Positions 27,077 to 35,941 of a DNA stretch of 64,000 nt are shown here, piece after piece. How positions within the stretch are numbered: position 1 is the first letter of the stretch; every line of letters starts with the position of its first letter. The notes below the pieces were generated by a model that had not been told where the DNA came from, ran no database searches, and saw only the letters and a program-made list of their open reading frames with translations. The stretch covers positions 930,001 to 994,000 of the forward strand of contig JAIUOD010000001.1 in NCBI GenBank assembly GCA_020161405.1, in the 5' to 3' direction. The DNA is from Pseudomonadota bacterium. Lineage in GTDB: Bacteria; Pseudomonadota; Alphaproteobacteria; Caulobacterales; Aquidulcibacteraceae. Position numbers and translations under genes: made by a program.

Positions 27077-29248
27077 TTATGCAGCGCGTTTTAGCTGACC
27101 ATATTTTTGATAAAAGCCTTCATTTTTTGCCGCCATATCACGCAATAAAGCATTTGGTCTAAAGCGTTCGCCATATTTATCGGCCAATGCATCACATGCC
27201 GTAACAAATTTCTGAATGCCAATATTATCAATCATAGAGATTGCGCCGCCATGATATGGTGCAAAACCCCAACCAAAAATTGAACCAATATCAGCCTGTA
27301 CAGGGTCGGTAATAACGCCTTCTTCAAAACAGCGCGCCGCCTCAATACCTTGGCGATAAAGAAGGCGGTTTTTCATTTCCTGCACTTCTTGTGGGCCTGC
27401 CTCTAACTTGGTTGGCTTAACAATATCAGCAAGTCCAGCCCAAATATTTTTGCTGCCATCATCATGATAATCATAAAAGCCTTTTTTGTTTTTGCGACCG
27501 AAACGTTCGTTTTTAACAACCATTGTTTCAATCATATCAGCCGCAGGGGTTTGTTCCCATTTGTCGCCCAAATCTTTTTTGGTTTGGGTTTGGATTTTAT
27601 AAGCAAGATCAAGGGCAACTTCATCCGACATTGCAAGCGGTGCAACCGGCATACCAGTCATACGACCAACATTTTCAATCAAAATTGGTGCATAACCTTC
27701 GGCAAGCATTTCAATGCCTTCTTGCACATAAGTTGAGAAACAACGCGATGTATAGAAACCACGTGCATCATTAACAACAATCGGGGTTTTCTTGATTTTC
27801 AAAACATAATCAATTGATTTTGCCAAAGTCTCATCAGTGGTTTTTTCACCCATAATAATTTCAACCAATGGCATTTTTTCAACAGGTGAGAAGAAGTGAA
27901 TACCAATAAAATTATCAGGACGAACCGACGCCTCGGCAAGGCCAGTGATTGGAAGGGTTGAAGTATTTGAACCAAAAACCGCAGTCTCGGCAAGTTGTGC
28001 CTCAGCGCGTTTTGTAACATCAGCTTTGATTTCACGGTTTTCAAAAACCGCTTCAACAACCAAGTCAGAACCTTTTATGTGTGAATAATCAGTTGTCGCA
28101 GTAATAAGCGCCAAAATTCCATCCGCTTTTTCTTGGGTCATTTTGCGGCGTGAAACTTGTTTTTTCAATAAATCTGCACAATGGGCTTTGCCTTTTTCGG
28201 CGGCTTCTTGGGTTTGGTCGATTAATATTGTTTCAATTCCAACCATTGCCTGTGAATAGGCAATGCCCGCGCCCATCATACCAGCGCCCAAAACAGTGAC
28301 TTTTTTGATGTCATATTTATCATAGCCTTTAGGGCGGTTTGCGCCTTTTGAAAGCGCTTGTGATGATACAAATAAAGTGCGAACCATTGATTGGGTTTGC
28401 GGGTTCATAAAGTTTTTAAGGAAATAACGGCTTTCAATTCTAAGCGCGGCATCCATAGGAACTTGAAGCCCTTCATAAACAGAGCTTAGGATTGCAACTT
28501 GTGCAGGATAATTGCCATAGGTTTTGCCCGCAATCATCGCATTGCCACCAATGAAATTCATAATGCCAGCAGGTGTGAATGGGCCATCTTTTACGCGATA
28601 ACCTTTATCATCCCAAACTTGGGTAGATTTTGGGGAACTTAATAGCCATTTTTCACAGGCTTCAATAGTTTTACCTTTTTCAACAACTTCATTAACAACG
28701 CCGAATTTAAGTGCGTCTTGAGGCTTCATGCTTTTACCTTCAAGCAAATAGCCAGCAGCATTTTGCACACCCATCAAGCGCGGCAATCTTTGTGTGCCAC
28801 CGCCACCAGGGATAAGGCCAACTTTACATTCAGGTAAGCCAAGTTGAATTTTGTCATCATTGGCAACAACGCGATAATGACATGCAAGCGCTATTTCCAA
28901 GCCGCCGCCAAGCGCAAGGCCTTCGATAGCACATGCAATCGGCTTGCCGCAGGTTTCAAGTTTACGTAAAGTTGCATTAAGCATGAATGCGGCTTTGAAC
29001 GCATCCTCAAGGCTTGCGCCAACCATATTGCTGCTTATTTCTTCAAGATCTGCGCCTGCGCAAAAGCCGCTTTCTTTTCCTGAAAAAATAACCGCGCCTT
29101 TGATTTTTTCATCATTTTTAATGTTTTCAACGATTTCTTCTAATTCCAACATCACAGATTTGGAAATTGTGTTCATTGATTTTTCGGGAACGTTGAATTC
29201 GATAAGTGCGATTTGGCTATCGTCGATATTAAGATTGAAATTTTTCAT
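27077..29248 (-). CDS. Fatty acid oxidation multifunctional protein (enoyl-CoA hydratase/3-hydroxyacyl-CoA dehydrogenase)
   Basis: A 723-residue FadB/FadJ-type enzyme for two steps of beta-oxidation. The N-terminal crotonase domain (1-190) has 'GLALGGGLEIALACHY' and 'KVGLIPGGGGTQRLPRL', with both catalytic glutamates in place (in 'GLEIAL' and 'LPECKVGL'). The NAD-binding domain begins with 'VLGAGMMGAGIAYS' at about residue 329, with 'IGIHFFSPVEKMPLVEII' following. Two 3HCDH C-terminal repeats include 'GRKNKKGFYDY'. The length matches FadJ (about 715). A thiolase partner fadA, often adjacent, is not in the window. EamA and MAPEG genes follow in the same direction. Confidence 0.93.
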   Translation of the reverse strand: MKNFNLNIDDSQIALIEFNVPEKSMNTISKSVMLELEEIVENIKNDEKIKGAVIFSGKESGFCAGADLEEISSNMVGASLEDAFKAAFMLNATLRKLETCGKPIACAIEGLALGGGLEIALACHYRVVANDDKIQLGLPECKVGLIPGGGGTQRLPRLMGVQNAAGYLLEGKSMKPQDALKFGVVNEVVEKGKTIEACEKWLLSSPKSTQVWDDKGYRVKDGPFTPAGIMNFIGGNAMIAGKTYGNYPAQVAILSSVYEGLQVPMDAALRIESRYFLKNFMNPQTQSMVRTLFVSSQALSKGANRPKGYDKYDIKKVTVLGAGMMGAGIAYSQAMVGIETILIDQTQEAAEKGKAHCADLLKKQVSRRKMTQEKADGILALITATTDYSHIKGSDLVVEAVFENREIKADVTKRAEAQLAETAVFGSNTSTLPITGLAEASVRPDNFIGIHFFSPVEKMPLVEIIMGEKTTDETLAKSIDYVLKIKKTPIVVNDARGFYTSRCFSTYVQEGIEMLAEGYAPILIENVGRMTGMPVAPLAMSDEVALDLAYKIQTQTKKDLGDKWEQTPAADMIETMVVKNERFGRKNKKGFYDYHDDGSKNIWAGLADIVKPTKLEAGPQEVQEMKNRLLYRQGIEAARCFEEGVITDPVQADIGSIFGWGFAPYHGGAISMIDNIGIQKFVTACDALADKYGERFRPNALLRDMAAKNEGFYQKYGQLKRAA

Positions 29249-29292
29249 TATTCCCTCGAATTAATTTATTAATTGGTGCAAGTATTTTCCAA

Positions 29293-29322
29293 TAGATAAA
29301 GCCTATTTTTTCAACTTGTCAA
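29293..29322 (-). promoter_or_regulatory. Probable sigma70-type promoter of the beta-oxidation gene
   Basis: On the minus strand a perfect TTGACA (29322-29317) is followed after 17 bases by TTATCT (29299-29294). The next candidate, TATCTA, is one base further on. It lies about 45 bases upstream of the ATG at 29248. Confidence 0.5.
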
Positions 29323-29372
29323 TTTTCCGTAGGGGAAATTTTAATTCACTTTTTGCTGCGAATTGTGTAATT

Positions 29373-30302
29373 TTATTTAAGGCCAAATTTTGGGTGACCA
29401 TGTGGCTCTGCGCCTTCATCGGGGTCGGGGTGAATTATTATATCAGAATCAGGGAATTCGGCGCGGATATTCTTTTCAATTTCGACTAAAATATCATGTG
29501 CCTCAAGAAGCCGCATATCTTTTGGTAATTCCATGTGAAATTGAATATGAAGCCATGGCCCCGAAATTCTTGTACGCAAATCATGAAGGCTAACGCCATA
29601 TTTATTGCTGCGAACAATTTCTATAATTTGATTTCTGGTTTCTTCTGGTGCTTCTTTATCTAATAAGTGATCGGCAGCCTCGCTTGCAATGTGCCATGCA
29701 CCTATTAACAACCAAACTGCGATGAAAAGCCCTGCCAATGCATCGGCCTGTAAAATATGAAATTTGGATGTAAGCCAAACCCCAATCAAACCAACAAGGT
29801 TTGATAAAAGGTCGGACAAATAATGCGCCCTATCGCCTTTTGTGGCGATGGAATTGGTTTTTTTCAGTGTCCAAGATTGGAAAGCCACCAAAATCATTGT
29901 CAAAAAAATCGAAATAATCATCACAACAATTGCAGGACCTTCGATATTCAAAGGTTTTGGGTGAATGATTCTATCGATAGATGAAAGGCCGATTAAAGCG
30001 CATGAAATTGCTACAAGTCCAGCTTGAAAAACCCCTGCCAATGCTTCTGCTTTACCGTGACCATAACGATGTTCTTTATCTGGTGCAGTTTGGGCATATC
30101 TTACACTAAGTAGTGTTACTGCGCTTGCCACTAAATCAAGTGCACTATCTGCCATTGATGCAAGCACGGCATTAGAGCCAGAGGAATTAACCGCCAAAGC
30201 CTTTATTACAACTAAAATAAGCGCAACACTTACCGAAGCTATTGAACTTAAAATAGTATAGCTAAATTTAAATTGAACGACGTTTTTTGAAGATTCACTC
30301 AC
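29373..30302 (-). CDS. Cation diffusion facilitator (CDF) metal exporter
   Basis: A 309-residue inner-membrane exporter of divalent metals (zinc, iron or related) of the FieF type. Six transmembrane helices fill the first 220 residues. The metal-site pattern is present: 'ASMADSALDLVAS' on helix 2 and 'DRAHYLSDLLSNL' on helix 5, giving the D/D and H/D ligand sets. 'YGHGKAEALAGVFQ' is a family signature, and the C-terminal cytoplasmic domain has 'HDLRTRISG'. A GTG at 30302 with AAAGG seven bases upstream is the preferred start; an in-frame TTG lies further up at 30350. It is divergent from rpmH. Confidence 0.9.
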   Translation of the reverse strand: MSESSKNVVQFKFSYTILSSIASVSVALILVVIKALAVNSSGSNAVLASMADSALDLVASAVTLLSVRYAQTAPDKEHRYGHGKAEALAGVFQAGLVAISCALIGLSSIDRIIHPKPLNIEGPAIVVMIISIFLTMILVAFQSWTLKKTNSIATKGDRAHYLSDLLSNLVGLIGVWLTSKFHILQADALAGLFIAVWLLIGAWHIASEAADHLLDKEAPEETRNQIIEIVRSNKYGVSLHDLRTRISGPWLHIQFHMELPKDMRLLEAHDILVEIEKNIRAEFPDSDIIIHPDPDEGAEPHGHPKFGLK

Positions 30303-30350
30303 ATAAAGACCTTTTTCATGCTTTGTTGCAGCAAAATGGCAACCAATCAA

Positions 30351-30379
30351 TTGACATTTGTGCCTTAAACCAGTAGCAG
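30351..30379 (+). promoter_or_regulatory. Candidate rpmH promoter
   Basis: TTGACA (30351-30356) is followed, 17 bases later, by TAGCAG (30374-30379), a weak -10. It lies about 80 bases upstream of rpmH in the divergent spacer shared with the CDF gene. The -35 is a perfect match; the -10 is not. Confidence 0.4.
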
Positions 30380-30459
30380 CCCAACTTCAATTTTTATTGC
30401 GGCTTATTCTTGTGGAAGAATGTCTTTCTATAGAATGTGTCGCAGGTGGAGTAAATCCT

Positions 30460-30594
30460 GTGAAACGTACATATCAACCTTCTCAACTTGTTCGCGCTCG
30501 TCGTCATGGCTTCCGTGCGCGTATGGCTACTCGTGGCGGTCAAGCTGTTTTGGCGCGTCGCCGTGCAAAAGGCCGCAAACGTCTTAGCGCGTAA
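30460..30594 (+). CDS. rpmH: Ribosomal protein bL34
   Basis: A 44-residue, very basic protein of the large ribosomal subunit. It reads [17 protein letters not shown] and then '[28 protein letters not shown]' (in parts 'RARMATRGG', '[12 protein letters not shown]'), a near-textbook bL34. The start codon is GTG with GGTGGAG eight bases upstream; an open frame continues upstream, but the family starts here. It heads the conserved rpmH-rnpA-yidC-engB order. Confidence 0.98.
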   Translation: MKRTYQPSQLVRARRHGFRARMATRGGQAVLARRRAKGRKRLSA

Positions 30595-30612
30595 TTTCGG
30601 GCATTCAAGGTT

Positions 30613-30996
30613 GTGGAAGCCCCTTCCTTGGAACAATGCTTAAAAATTACGACTCTTAAAAAGAGAGCTGAATTTCTTTTTGTCGCCCAAGGGATGAAAT
30701 CCAGTGGGCGATTTTTGTCATTACAGGCACGTGAAAATACAGTCTCAGAAAATATAAGATTTGGACTTACCGCTTCAAAAAAAGTTGGTAATGCCGTCAA
30801 AAGAAATCGCGCACGTCGTAGATTACGCGCTATTTTACAACAAATTCTGCCAAAATATGGATTAAAAGGCATGGATTATGTTGCAATCGCAAGACCACAG
30901 ACTATTGATGCCAACTACAAAGACTTACTTGACGAGGTGGAATTCTTAGTCAAAAGGCTTTCTAAAAGAAATTTCTCTAAACCAAAACCTGATTGA
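30613..30996 (+). CDS. rnpA: Ribonuclease P protein component
   Basis: A 127-residue basic protein that binds RNase P RNA and assists 5' maturation of tRNAs. It has 'RFGLTASKKVGNAVKRNRARRRLR' (in parts 'GLTASKKVGNAV' and 'KRNRARRRLR'), the RNR signature of the family, and 'GMDYVAIARPQT' towards the C terminus. The start is a GTG at 30613 with AAGG upstream. It lies 18 bases after rpmH and 7 bases before yidC, the standard order. Gene order and motifs agree. Confidence 0.96.
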   Translation: MEAPSLEQCLKITTLKKRAEFLFVAQGMKSSGRFLSLQARENTVSENIRFGLTASKKVGNAVKRNRARRRLRAILQQILPKYGLKGMDYVAIARPQTIDANYKDLLDEVEFLVKRLSKRNFSKPKPD

Positions 30997-31003
30997 GCAC
31001 ATA

Positions 31004-32794
31004 ATGCAGCCGAACCCGCAACAACCAGATACCAAGAATTTCATTATCGCCATTGTTTCAGCTTTGATGATTTTATTCCTTTATCAAACCTTTTGGGCAG
31101 GGCCGCAAGAAAAATTGCGCCAACAACAATTAGCGCAACAACAAAGCGCTGCGGTTCAAAAAGCGAAAGCGCCGCAAGATAATGCAACCCAAACTAATAT
31201 GGGTGCAATTGTTCCGCGTGATAAAGCGATTGGGCTTTCGGTACGTAATAAAATTGATAATCCATTATTATCAGGTTCGGTTTCATCTTTTGGCGCGCGT
31301 TTGGATGATTTAAATCTTAAAGCCTATAAAGAAGAAGTGAATAAGCCACAGACTGTTACACTTTTAAACCCGCAAGGTTCAAAAGATGGCTATTTTGCAT
31401 TCTTTGGTTATACATCAACCGATAATGCACCTAACCTTCCTGGCCCAAATACAATTTGGAAATTGGTTTCTGGAAATGTTTTGGCGCAAAATGCACCATT
31501 AGTATATGAATATGATAATGGCGCAGGTTTAAAATTCACCCGTAAAATTGAGGTCGATGGCGAATATCTTTTCACTTATAATGATACAATTACTAATACT
31601 GGTGCCGCGCCTGTAAATCTTCAAGAATATGGTGCAATTCGCCGTTATTCAAAACCAAAAGGCCCAGAATCTAGTGCCAATCATGAAGGCCCTGTTGGCA
31701 TTATTAATAATACATTGAACCGCCTAAAATATCGCGACATGGAAAAGGGCAAATCCATGAGTGAGAATTCAAAAGGTGGCTGGCTTGGCTTTGCAGATAA
31801 ATATTGGTTGGTGGCACTTATTCCAGATCAAAATCAGAATATCGCGGCAAGCTATAAAGCTGTTCCAATTGATAATGGCAATATGTTTGAAACTTCATTT
31901 GTTGGTCCGCAAACTACAATTGGCGTGGGGCAAAGTATTTCTAATTCAGAGCGCGTATATGCAGGCTCGAAAAAGGTATCAGAATTACGCACATATGAAG
32001 CAAAATATAATATTCCAAAATTCGATAATGCGATTGATTGGGGTATTTTGTGGTTCTTATCAAAACCGTTTTATTGGTTATTGATGTTCTTTAATACCCA
32101 AATTGGCAATATTGGTTTGGCGATTTTGGCGCTTACTGTTGTGGTTAAAATTGCAACTTTCCCATTGGTTTACCAAAGCTATAAGAGCTTTGCCAAAATG
32201 CGCGAATTAACGCCAAAAATGACCGAGATTAAAGAAAAGTTCAAAGATGATGCTGCACGCCAGCAGCAAGAGACTTTGAAACTTTATCAAACCGAAAAAA
32301 TCAATCCTGTTGCAGGTTGTGTACCAATGCTTTTGACAATGCCAATCTTCTTGGCCTTGTTCAAAATATTATCAATTACATTGGAATTACGCCATGCACC
32401 ATTCTTTGGATGGGTTCCAGATTTGTCGGAAAAAGACCCAACTTCGTTTATAAATTTATTTGGCCTATTGCCATTTGATCCACATATTATTCCGCTTATT
32501 GGTGGAATGGGTATTGGTATTTGGCCAATTCTTTATGGTGCATCTATGTGGTTAATGCAAAAAATGCAGCCAACTGCGCCGACTACTGATCCTATGCAAA
32601 CGCAAATCTTTGCATTAATGCCTTGGTTCTTTGCATTCATTTTTGGAGGTTTCGCCTCTGGTCTTGTTATTTACTATACATGGTCAAACCTTCTTACAAT
32701 TGTGCAACAATATATAATTGCCAAGCAAACAGGTTCACCAACTGTGTTTGATGATTGGTTCAAAAAACAAGAAGCGAAAAAAGTGGTAAAATAA
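31004..32794 (+). CDS. yidC: Membrane protein insertase YidC
   Basis: A 596-residue Oxa1-family insertase that places proteins into the inner membrane alone or with SecYEG. An N-terminal helix (residues 13-28), a glutamine-rich linker ('QQQLAQQQSA') and a large periplasmic domain (about 60-340) precede the five-helix core. In the core, 'FPLVYQSYKSFAKMRELTPKM' (in parts 'YKSFAKMRELTPKM') and 'NPVAGCVPMLLTMPIFLALF' are signature segments. The gene overlaps engB by one base (TAATG), so the two are translationally coupled. Confidence 0.97.
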   Translation: MQPNPQQPDTKNFIIAIVSALMILFLYQTFWAGPQEKLRQQQLAQQQSAAVQKAKAPQDNATQTNMGAIVPRDKAIGLSVRNKIDNPLLSGSVSSFGARLDDLNLKAYKEEVNKPQTVTLLNPQGSKDGYFAFFGYTSTDNAPNLPGPNTIWKLVSGNVLAQNAPLVYEYDNGAGLKFTRKIEVDGEYLFTYNDTITNTGAAPVNLQEYGAIRRYSKPKGPESSANHEGPVGIINNTLNRLKYRDMEKGKSMSENSKGGWLGFADKYWLVALIPDQNQNIAASYKAVPIDNGNMFETSFVGPQTTIGVGQSISNSERVYAGSKKVSELRTYEAKYNIPKFDNAIDWGILWFLSKPFYWLLMFFNTQIGNIGLAILALTVVVKIATFPLVYQSYKSFAKMRELTPKMTEIKEKFKDDAARQQQETLKLYQTEKINPVAGCVPMLLTMPIFLALFKILSITLELRHAPFFGWVPDLSEKDPTSFINLFGLLPFDPHIIPLIGGMGIGIWPILYGASMWLMQKMQPTAPTTDPMQTQIFALMPWFFAFIFGGFASGLVIYYTWSNLLTIVQQYIIAKQTGSPTVFDDWFKKQEAKKVVK

Positions 32795-33426
32795 TGGAAC
32801 AAACGGTACAAGAAAGCGATAAAGAATTTCTACGCCTTGTGCCAAGTTTCCTATGGGCGGCAAGAACAATGGGCGATTTGCCGCCAATGAATGTAACCGA
32901 AATTGCATTTGCTGGTCGTTCTAATGTTGGAAAATCAAGCCTTGTTAATGCGGTTTTAAACCGTAAAGGCATGGCGCGCGCATCATCAGAACCAGGGCGC
33001 ACACGTGAATTAATTTTCTTTTCTTTAAAAGATAAAGAAGAAAATGAACGCCTTAGGATTGTTGACCTTCCAGGTTATGGATATGCCAAAGCCTCCAAAA
33101 CCGAAATTGCACGTTGGACAAGCGCGACGCGAGATTTCTTAAAGGGTCGCGCAGTTTTAAAGCGTGTCTTTGTGCTTATTGATGGGCGTCATGGAATTAA
33201 AGACAATGATTTAGAAGTTTTAAAGGAGCTTGATACTGCGGCTGTGGTCTATCAAATCATTCTTACCAAGGCAGATAAAATCAAAAAGTCCGAACTTGCG
33301 GCAACAATTGCCAAGGCACAAGATGTCATTAAAAAGCGCCCTGCTGCACATCCCGTTGTTCTTGCGGTTTCATCACATGATTTCGTTGGTCTAAGCGAGT
33401 TAAGAAGCGAAATCCTAAGCCTTTAA
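32794..33426 (+). CDS. engB: Ribosome biogenesis GTPase EngB (YihA/YsxC)
   Basis: A 210-residue GTPase needed for assembly of the large ribosomal subunit. The P-loop is 'GRSNVGKSSL' (41-50), the switch region carries an arginine-rich 'SSEPGRTREL', and the G3 motif is 'DLPGYGYAKAS'. The G4 motif is 'TKADK', and the G5-like 'AVSSHDFVG' is near the C terminus. The ATG at 32794 overlaps the yidC stop by one base. An open frame runs upstream, but this start fits the family. argB, which often follows in related genomes, is not here. Its end overlaps the convergent rsmB-like gene in a TTAA. Confidence 0.96.
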   Translation: MEQTVQESDKEFLRLVPSFLWAARTMGDLPPMNVTEIAFAGRSNVGKSSLVNAVLNRKGMARASSEPGRTRELIFFSLKDKEENERLRIVDLPGYGYAKASKTEIARWTSATRDFLKGRAVLKRVFVLIDGRHGIKDNDLEVLKELDTAAVVYQIILTKADKIKKSELAATIAKAQDVIKKRPAAHPVVLAVSSHDFVGLSELRSEILSL

Positions 33427-34820
33427 GGCTTTACAAATCTTGCAATGAAGAATCCATCAAGGCCGCCAATGTCCGAAAGCATATAAGGCAATATTCTTAA
33501 TGTGCCGCGTTCTTCGATTGCCTCATGCAATAATGGAACTTCATCTTGCGCTATTTTATCGATTACAAGGCCGGCCTCAAGTGCAGATGAAACTGCAAGC
33601 TCGGCTTCTTCTGGCTCCATTGAACAAACGGCATAGACAAGTTTAGCGCCTGATTTTAAACCACTTGCTGCTGCGCGAATTAATTCGCATTGGATTTCCA
33701 TTAATTTTGGCAAATCAAAAGGTAATTTAATCCAAGGGCTTTCAAGATTGCGGCGCAATGTGCCTGTTGCCGAACATGGCGCATCAAGCAAGATTGCATC
33801 CCATTGATTTTCACCCGCAAAATTCTTTGCATTGCCCGCTAATAATTTGGCATGAAGATTGGTGCGCGCAATATTTTGGGCAATAAGTTTGATGCGATTT
33901 TCATTAACATCAACCGCCGAAACATTGGCAAAAACCGCCGCCATTTGCATGGCCTTCCCACCAGGGGCGGCACACATATCAAGAACATTCTGCCCCTTTT
34001 TTACGCCCAATAAAAGCGCAGGCAAAGAAGCCGCATAATCTTGCACCCAAATATTTCCCGCAAGCCATGACGGAAGGTTTTGGAAATCATCGGGCAAAGT
34101 TGGAATACGAATAGTTGACCCAACGCGTGTTCCCTCAAAATCTTGCTCTATTTGCGCAATTTCTTCAGGTGTTAGATTTGGTTTTATAGTTAAATCAATT
34201 GGCGCTGGAATAAGGACAGATTGGGCAATTTTGCGTGTCTTTTCTTCACCATATGCCGCAACATAGCGTGATGACCAGCTTTTAGGTAATAATTCAATAT
34301 CGTCAAAACTAACCTTATCAATATTGTCAAAACAACGGCGCAAAACCGCATTTACAAGCCCCGCCATACCAAAGGCTTTTTTATCATATTTTGCCAATGA
34401 AACTGCGCGGTCAATAATTGCATGGGGCGGCGCAATTTTTGCCAAATGTTGCCCCAAAGCAGAACGCAATAAAGCGCGCACATAATTTGCGGTTTCTGGT
34501 AATGTGCGCTCTATTTGCGCATTTAAAAGTTTTTCAACATGACCCAAATGGCGCAAAGTTGATTTAACCACCATTGCCGCAAAGCCACGATCACGACCAT
34601 CTAATTGGCTATATTGTGTGAGGTTGTTCATCGCCTCATCCAAACTTTGCTTTTCATCAAGCACGAGCCATAAAAGCATTGCCGCCGCATTACGCGCAAC
34701 ATCAGGACATGTACGCGGTGGGCGCGGCCCATCACGTCTTGGTCCATCACGATTTGGCCCGTTGCGATTTGGTGAACGATTAAAGTTTTTATTTGGGGGT
34801 CTTGAATTAGAGTTTTTCAC
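33423..34820 (-). CDS. rsmB: RsmB-family 16S rRNA (cytosine-C5) methyltransferase
   Basis: A 465-residue enzyme. An Arg/Pro/Asn/Gly-rich N-terminal extension (about 40 residues, repeated 'RDGPR' type units) precedes a NusB-like RNA-binding domain (45-180). The Rossmann methyltransferase domain has the SAM motif 'MCAAPGGKAMQMAA', the catalytic cysteine pair in 'LLDAPCSATGTLRR' and 'VYAVCSMEPEEAE', and 'GRDRGFAAMVVK' near the N-terminal domain start. It would make m5C967 in 16S rRNA. The GTG at 34820 or the TTG just before it could start translation; neither has a clear ribosome-binding site. The basic extension is unusual for the family. Confidence 0.88.
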   Translation of the reverse strand: MKNSNSRPPNKNFNRSPNRNGPNRDGPRRDGPRPPRTCPDVARNAAAMLLWLVLDEKQSLDEAMNNLTQYSQLDGRDRGFAAMVVKSTLRHLGHVEKLLNAQIERTLPETANYVRALLRSALGQHLAKIAPPHAIIDRAVSLAKYDKKAFGMAGLVNAVLRRCFDNIDKVSFDDIELLPKSWSSRYVAAYGEEKTRKIAQSVLIPAPIDLTIKPNLTPEEIAQIEQDFEGTRVGSTIRIPTLPDDFQNLPSWLAGNIWVQDYAASLPALLLGVKKGQNVLDMCAAPGGKAMQMAAVFANVSAVDVNENRIKLIAQNIARTNLHAKLLAGNAKNFAGENQWDAILLDAPCSATGTLRRNLESPWIKLPFDLPKLMEIQCELIRAAASGLKSGAKLVYAVCSMEPEEAELAVSSALEAGLVIDKIAQDEVPLLHEAIEERGTLRILPYMLSDIGGLDGFFIARFVKP

Positions 34821-34904
34821 CAAAGGTGAGTGCGAGAATTATAACAAAAGGTCAAGTAATAAACACATATTTGTCAAAATGGCATTTTATTGTAATAGAG
34901 CATT

Positions 34905-35102
34905 ATGACCGAAGAAATTGAACCACAAGAAGAAAAAATACTTTCACCCGAAGCAATACGCGCACTTGAAGAAGCAAAAGCAAGGCGCATAGAATTAGAA
35001 GCTGAAAAATCGAAACTTGCAAAAGAAATTGGCGGTCGTAATGGCCCCGAGCCAACAAGATTTGGCGATTGGGAAAAGTCAGGCATTGCGCATGACTTTT
35101 GA
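34905..35102 (+). CDS. DUF1674 (SDHAF4-like) protein
   Basis: A 65-residue protein whose last 25 residues carry the diagnostic 'EIGGRNGPEPTRFGDWEKSG' followed by IAHDF, the conserved tail of DUF1674. The mitochondrial homologue SDHAF4 helps assemble flavinylated succinate dehydrogenase subunit A. The first 40 residues are an acidic and lysine-rich helix. The gene is next to rsmB, as is common in Alphaproteobacteria. Its last 11 bases overlap the start of the HAD gene in another frame. No sdh genes are in the window. Confidence 0.9.
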   Translation: MTEEIEPQEEKILSPEAIRALEEAKARRIELEAEKSKLAKEIGGRNGPEPTRFGDWEKSGIAHDF

Positions 35103-35772
35103 TAAAAAACTTGTGATTTTTGATTGTGATGGTGTCTTAATAGATAGCGAAATTATCGCCGCACGTGTTGAGGCCGAAATGGCCGCCGAACTTGGATATA
35201 AAATCTCACCCCATGAAGTATGTGCGCGCTTTGCAGGAAAGCCTGCGCGGCTTGTTTGGGAAAGTTTTTGCGAAGAATTAGATATTGAATTTACCGAAGA
35301 GCTTTTCCAAAATGCACAAAACCGCGTTCATAAAGCTTTCGAAACTGAATTAAAAATTGTTGATGGAATTTTTGAAGTTTTTAAAGCATTGGAAATTCCA
35401 TTTTGTGTTGCTTCGACTACGCGAATGGAAAGCCTAAGACGAAATCTTCAACATGTTGGTTTGATTGACTTTCTTGAACCAAATATTTTTTCTGCAAGCC
35501 AAGTTGAACGTCCAAAACCTTGGCCAGATGTGTTTCTATTTGCGGCAAAAAATATGGGTTTCGAACCGAAAGATTGCGTTGTAATTGAAGATTCTGTGGC
35601 AGGTGTTCAAGCGGCAAAAGCAGCAAATATGGATGTTTTTGGCTTTTGTGGTGCAAGTCATATTAATGATGGACACGATAAAATATTAATCGAAAATGGC
35701 GCGCGTAGTATTATTTATAATCATGGCGATACAATTGAAATAATATCAAGAATCAGTTCCAAAATTAACTAA
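35092..35772 (+). CDS. HAD-IA family hydrolase
   Basis: A 226-residue hydrolase of the phosphoglycolate phosphatase/beta-phosphoglucomutase-like group. Motif I is 'IFDCDGVLIDSE' (D11, D13), a four-helix cap follows, motif II is 'CVASTTRMESLRR', motif III is the lysine in 'QVERPKPWPDVFLFAA' and motif IV is 'CVVIEDSVAGVQAAKAA'. The substrate is unknown, but 'GxPARLVWESF' in the cap resembles sugar-phosphate phosphatases. The ATG at 35092 is used; it overlaps the DUF1674 gene by 11 bases. A possible promoter region for the next gene lies in the 169-base spacer after it. Confidence 0.86.
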   Translation: MTFDKKLVIFDCDGVLIDSEIIAARVEAEMAAELGYKISPHEVCARFAGKPARLVWESFCEELDIEFTEELFQNAQNRVHKAFETELKIVDGIFEVFKALEIPFCVASTTRMESLRRNLQHVGLIDFLEPNIFSASQVERPKPWPDVFLFAAKNMGFEPKDCVVIEDSVAGVQAAKAANMDVFGFCGASHINDGHDKILIENGARSIIYNHGDTIEIISRISSKIN

Positions 35773-35898
35773 ATAACAATTTTCAAATTGCCCCATCTTG
35801 GGTCAAATTTCTATTTAAAGGTAAAAAACAAAGTTCAACTTTCCCTCTTTTAGGGCAAAGTGTTGAAATGGCGTCTGTTTTGTCGTTCTGTAACCACG

Positions 35899-35913
35899 TT
35901 AAGATTTTATTAA
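35899..35913 (+). promoter_or_regulatory. CtrA-like box TTAA-N7-TTAA
   Basis: TTAA (35899-35902), seven bases, TTAA (35910-35913), exactly the CtrA full-site spacing, 28 bases upstream of the ATG of the proline-rich secreted protein. In DNA this AT-rich the pattern should occur several times by chance in 64 kb, so this is only a candidate. Confidence 0.3.
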
Positions 35914-35941
35914 TACAATTTTTTTGTATCAGGGTTATAGA

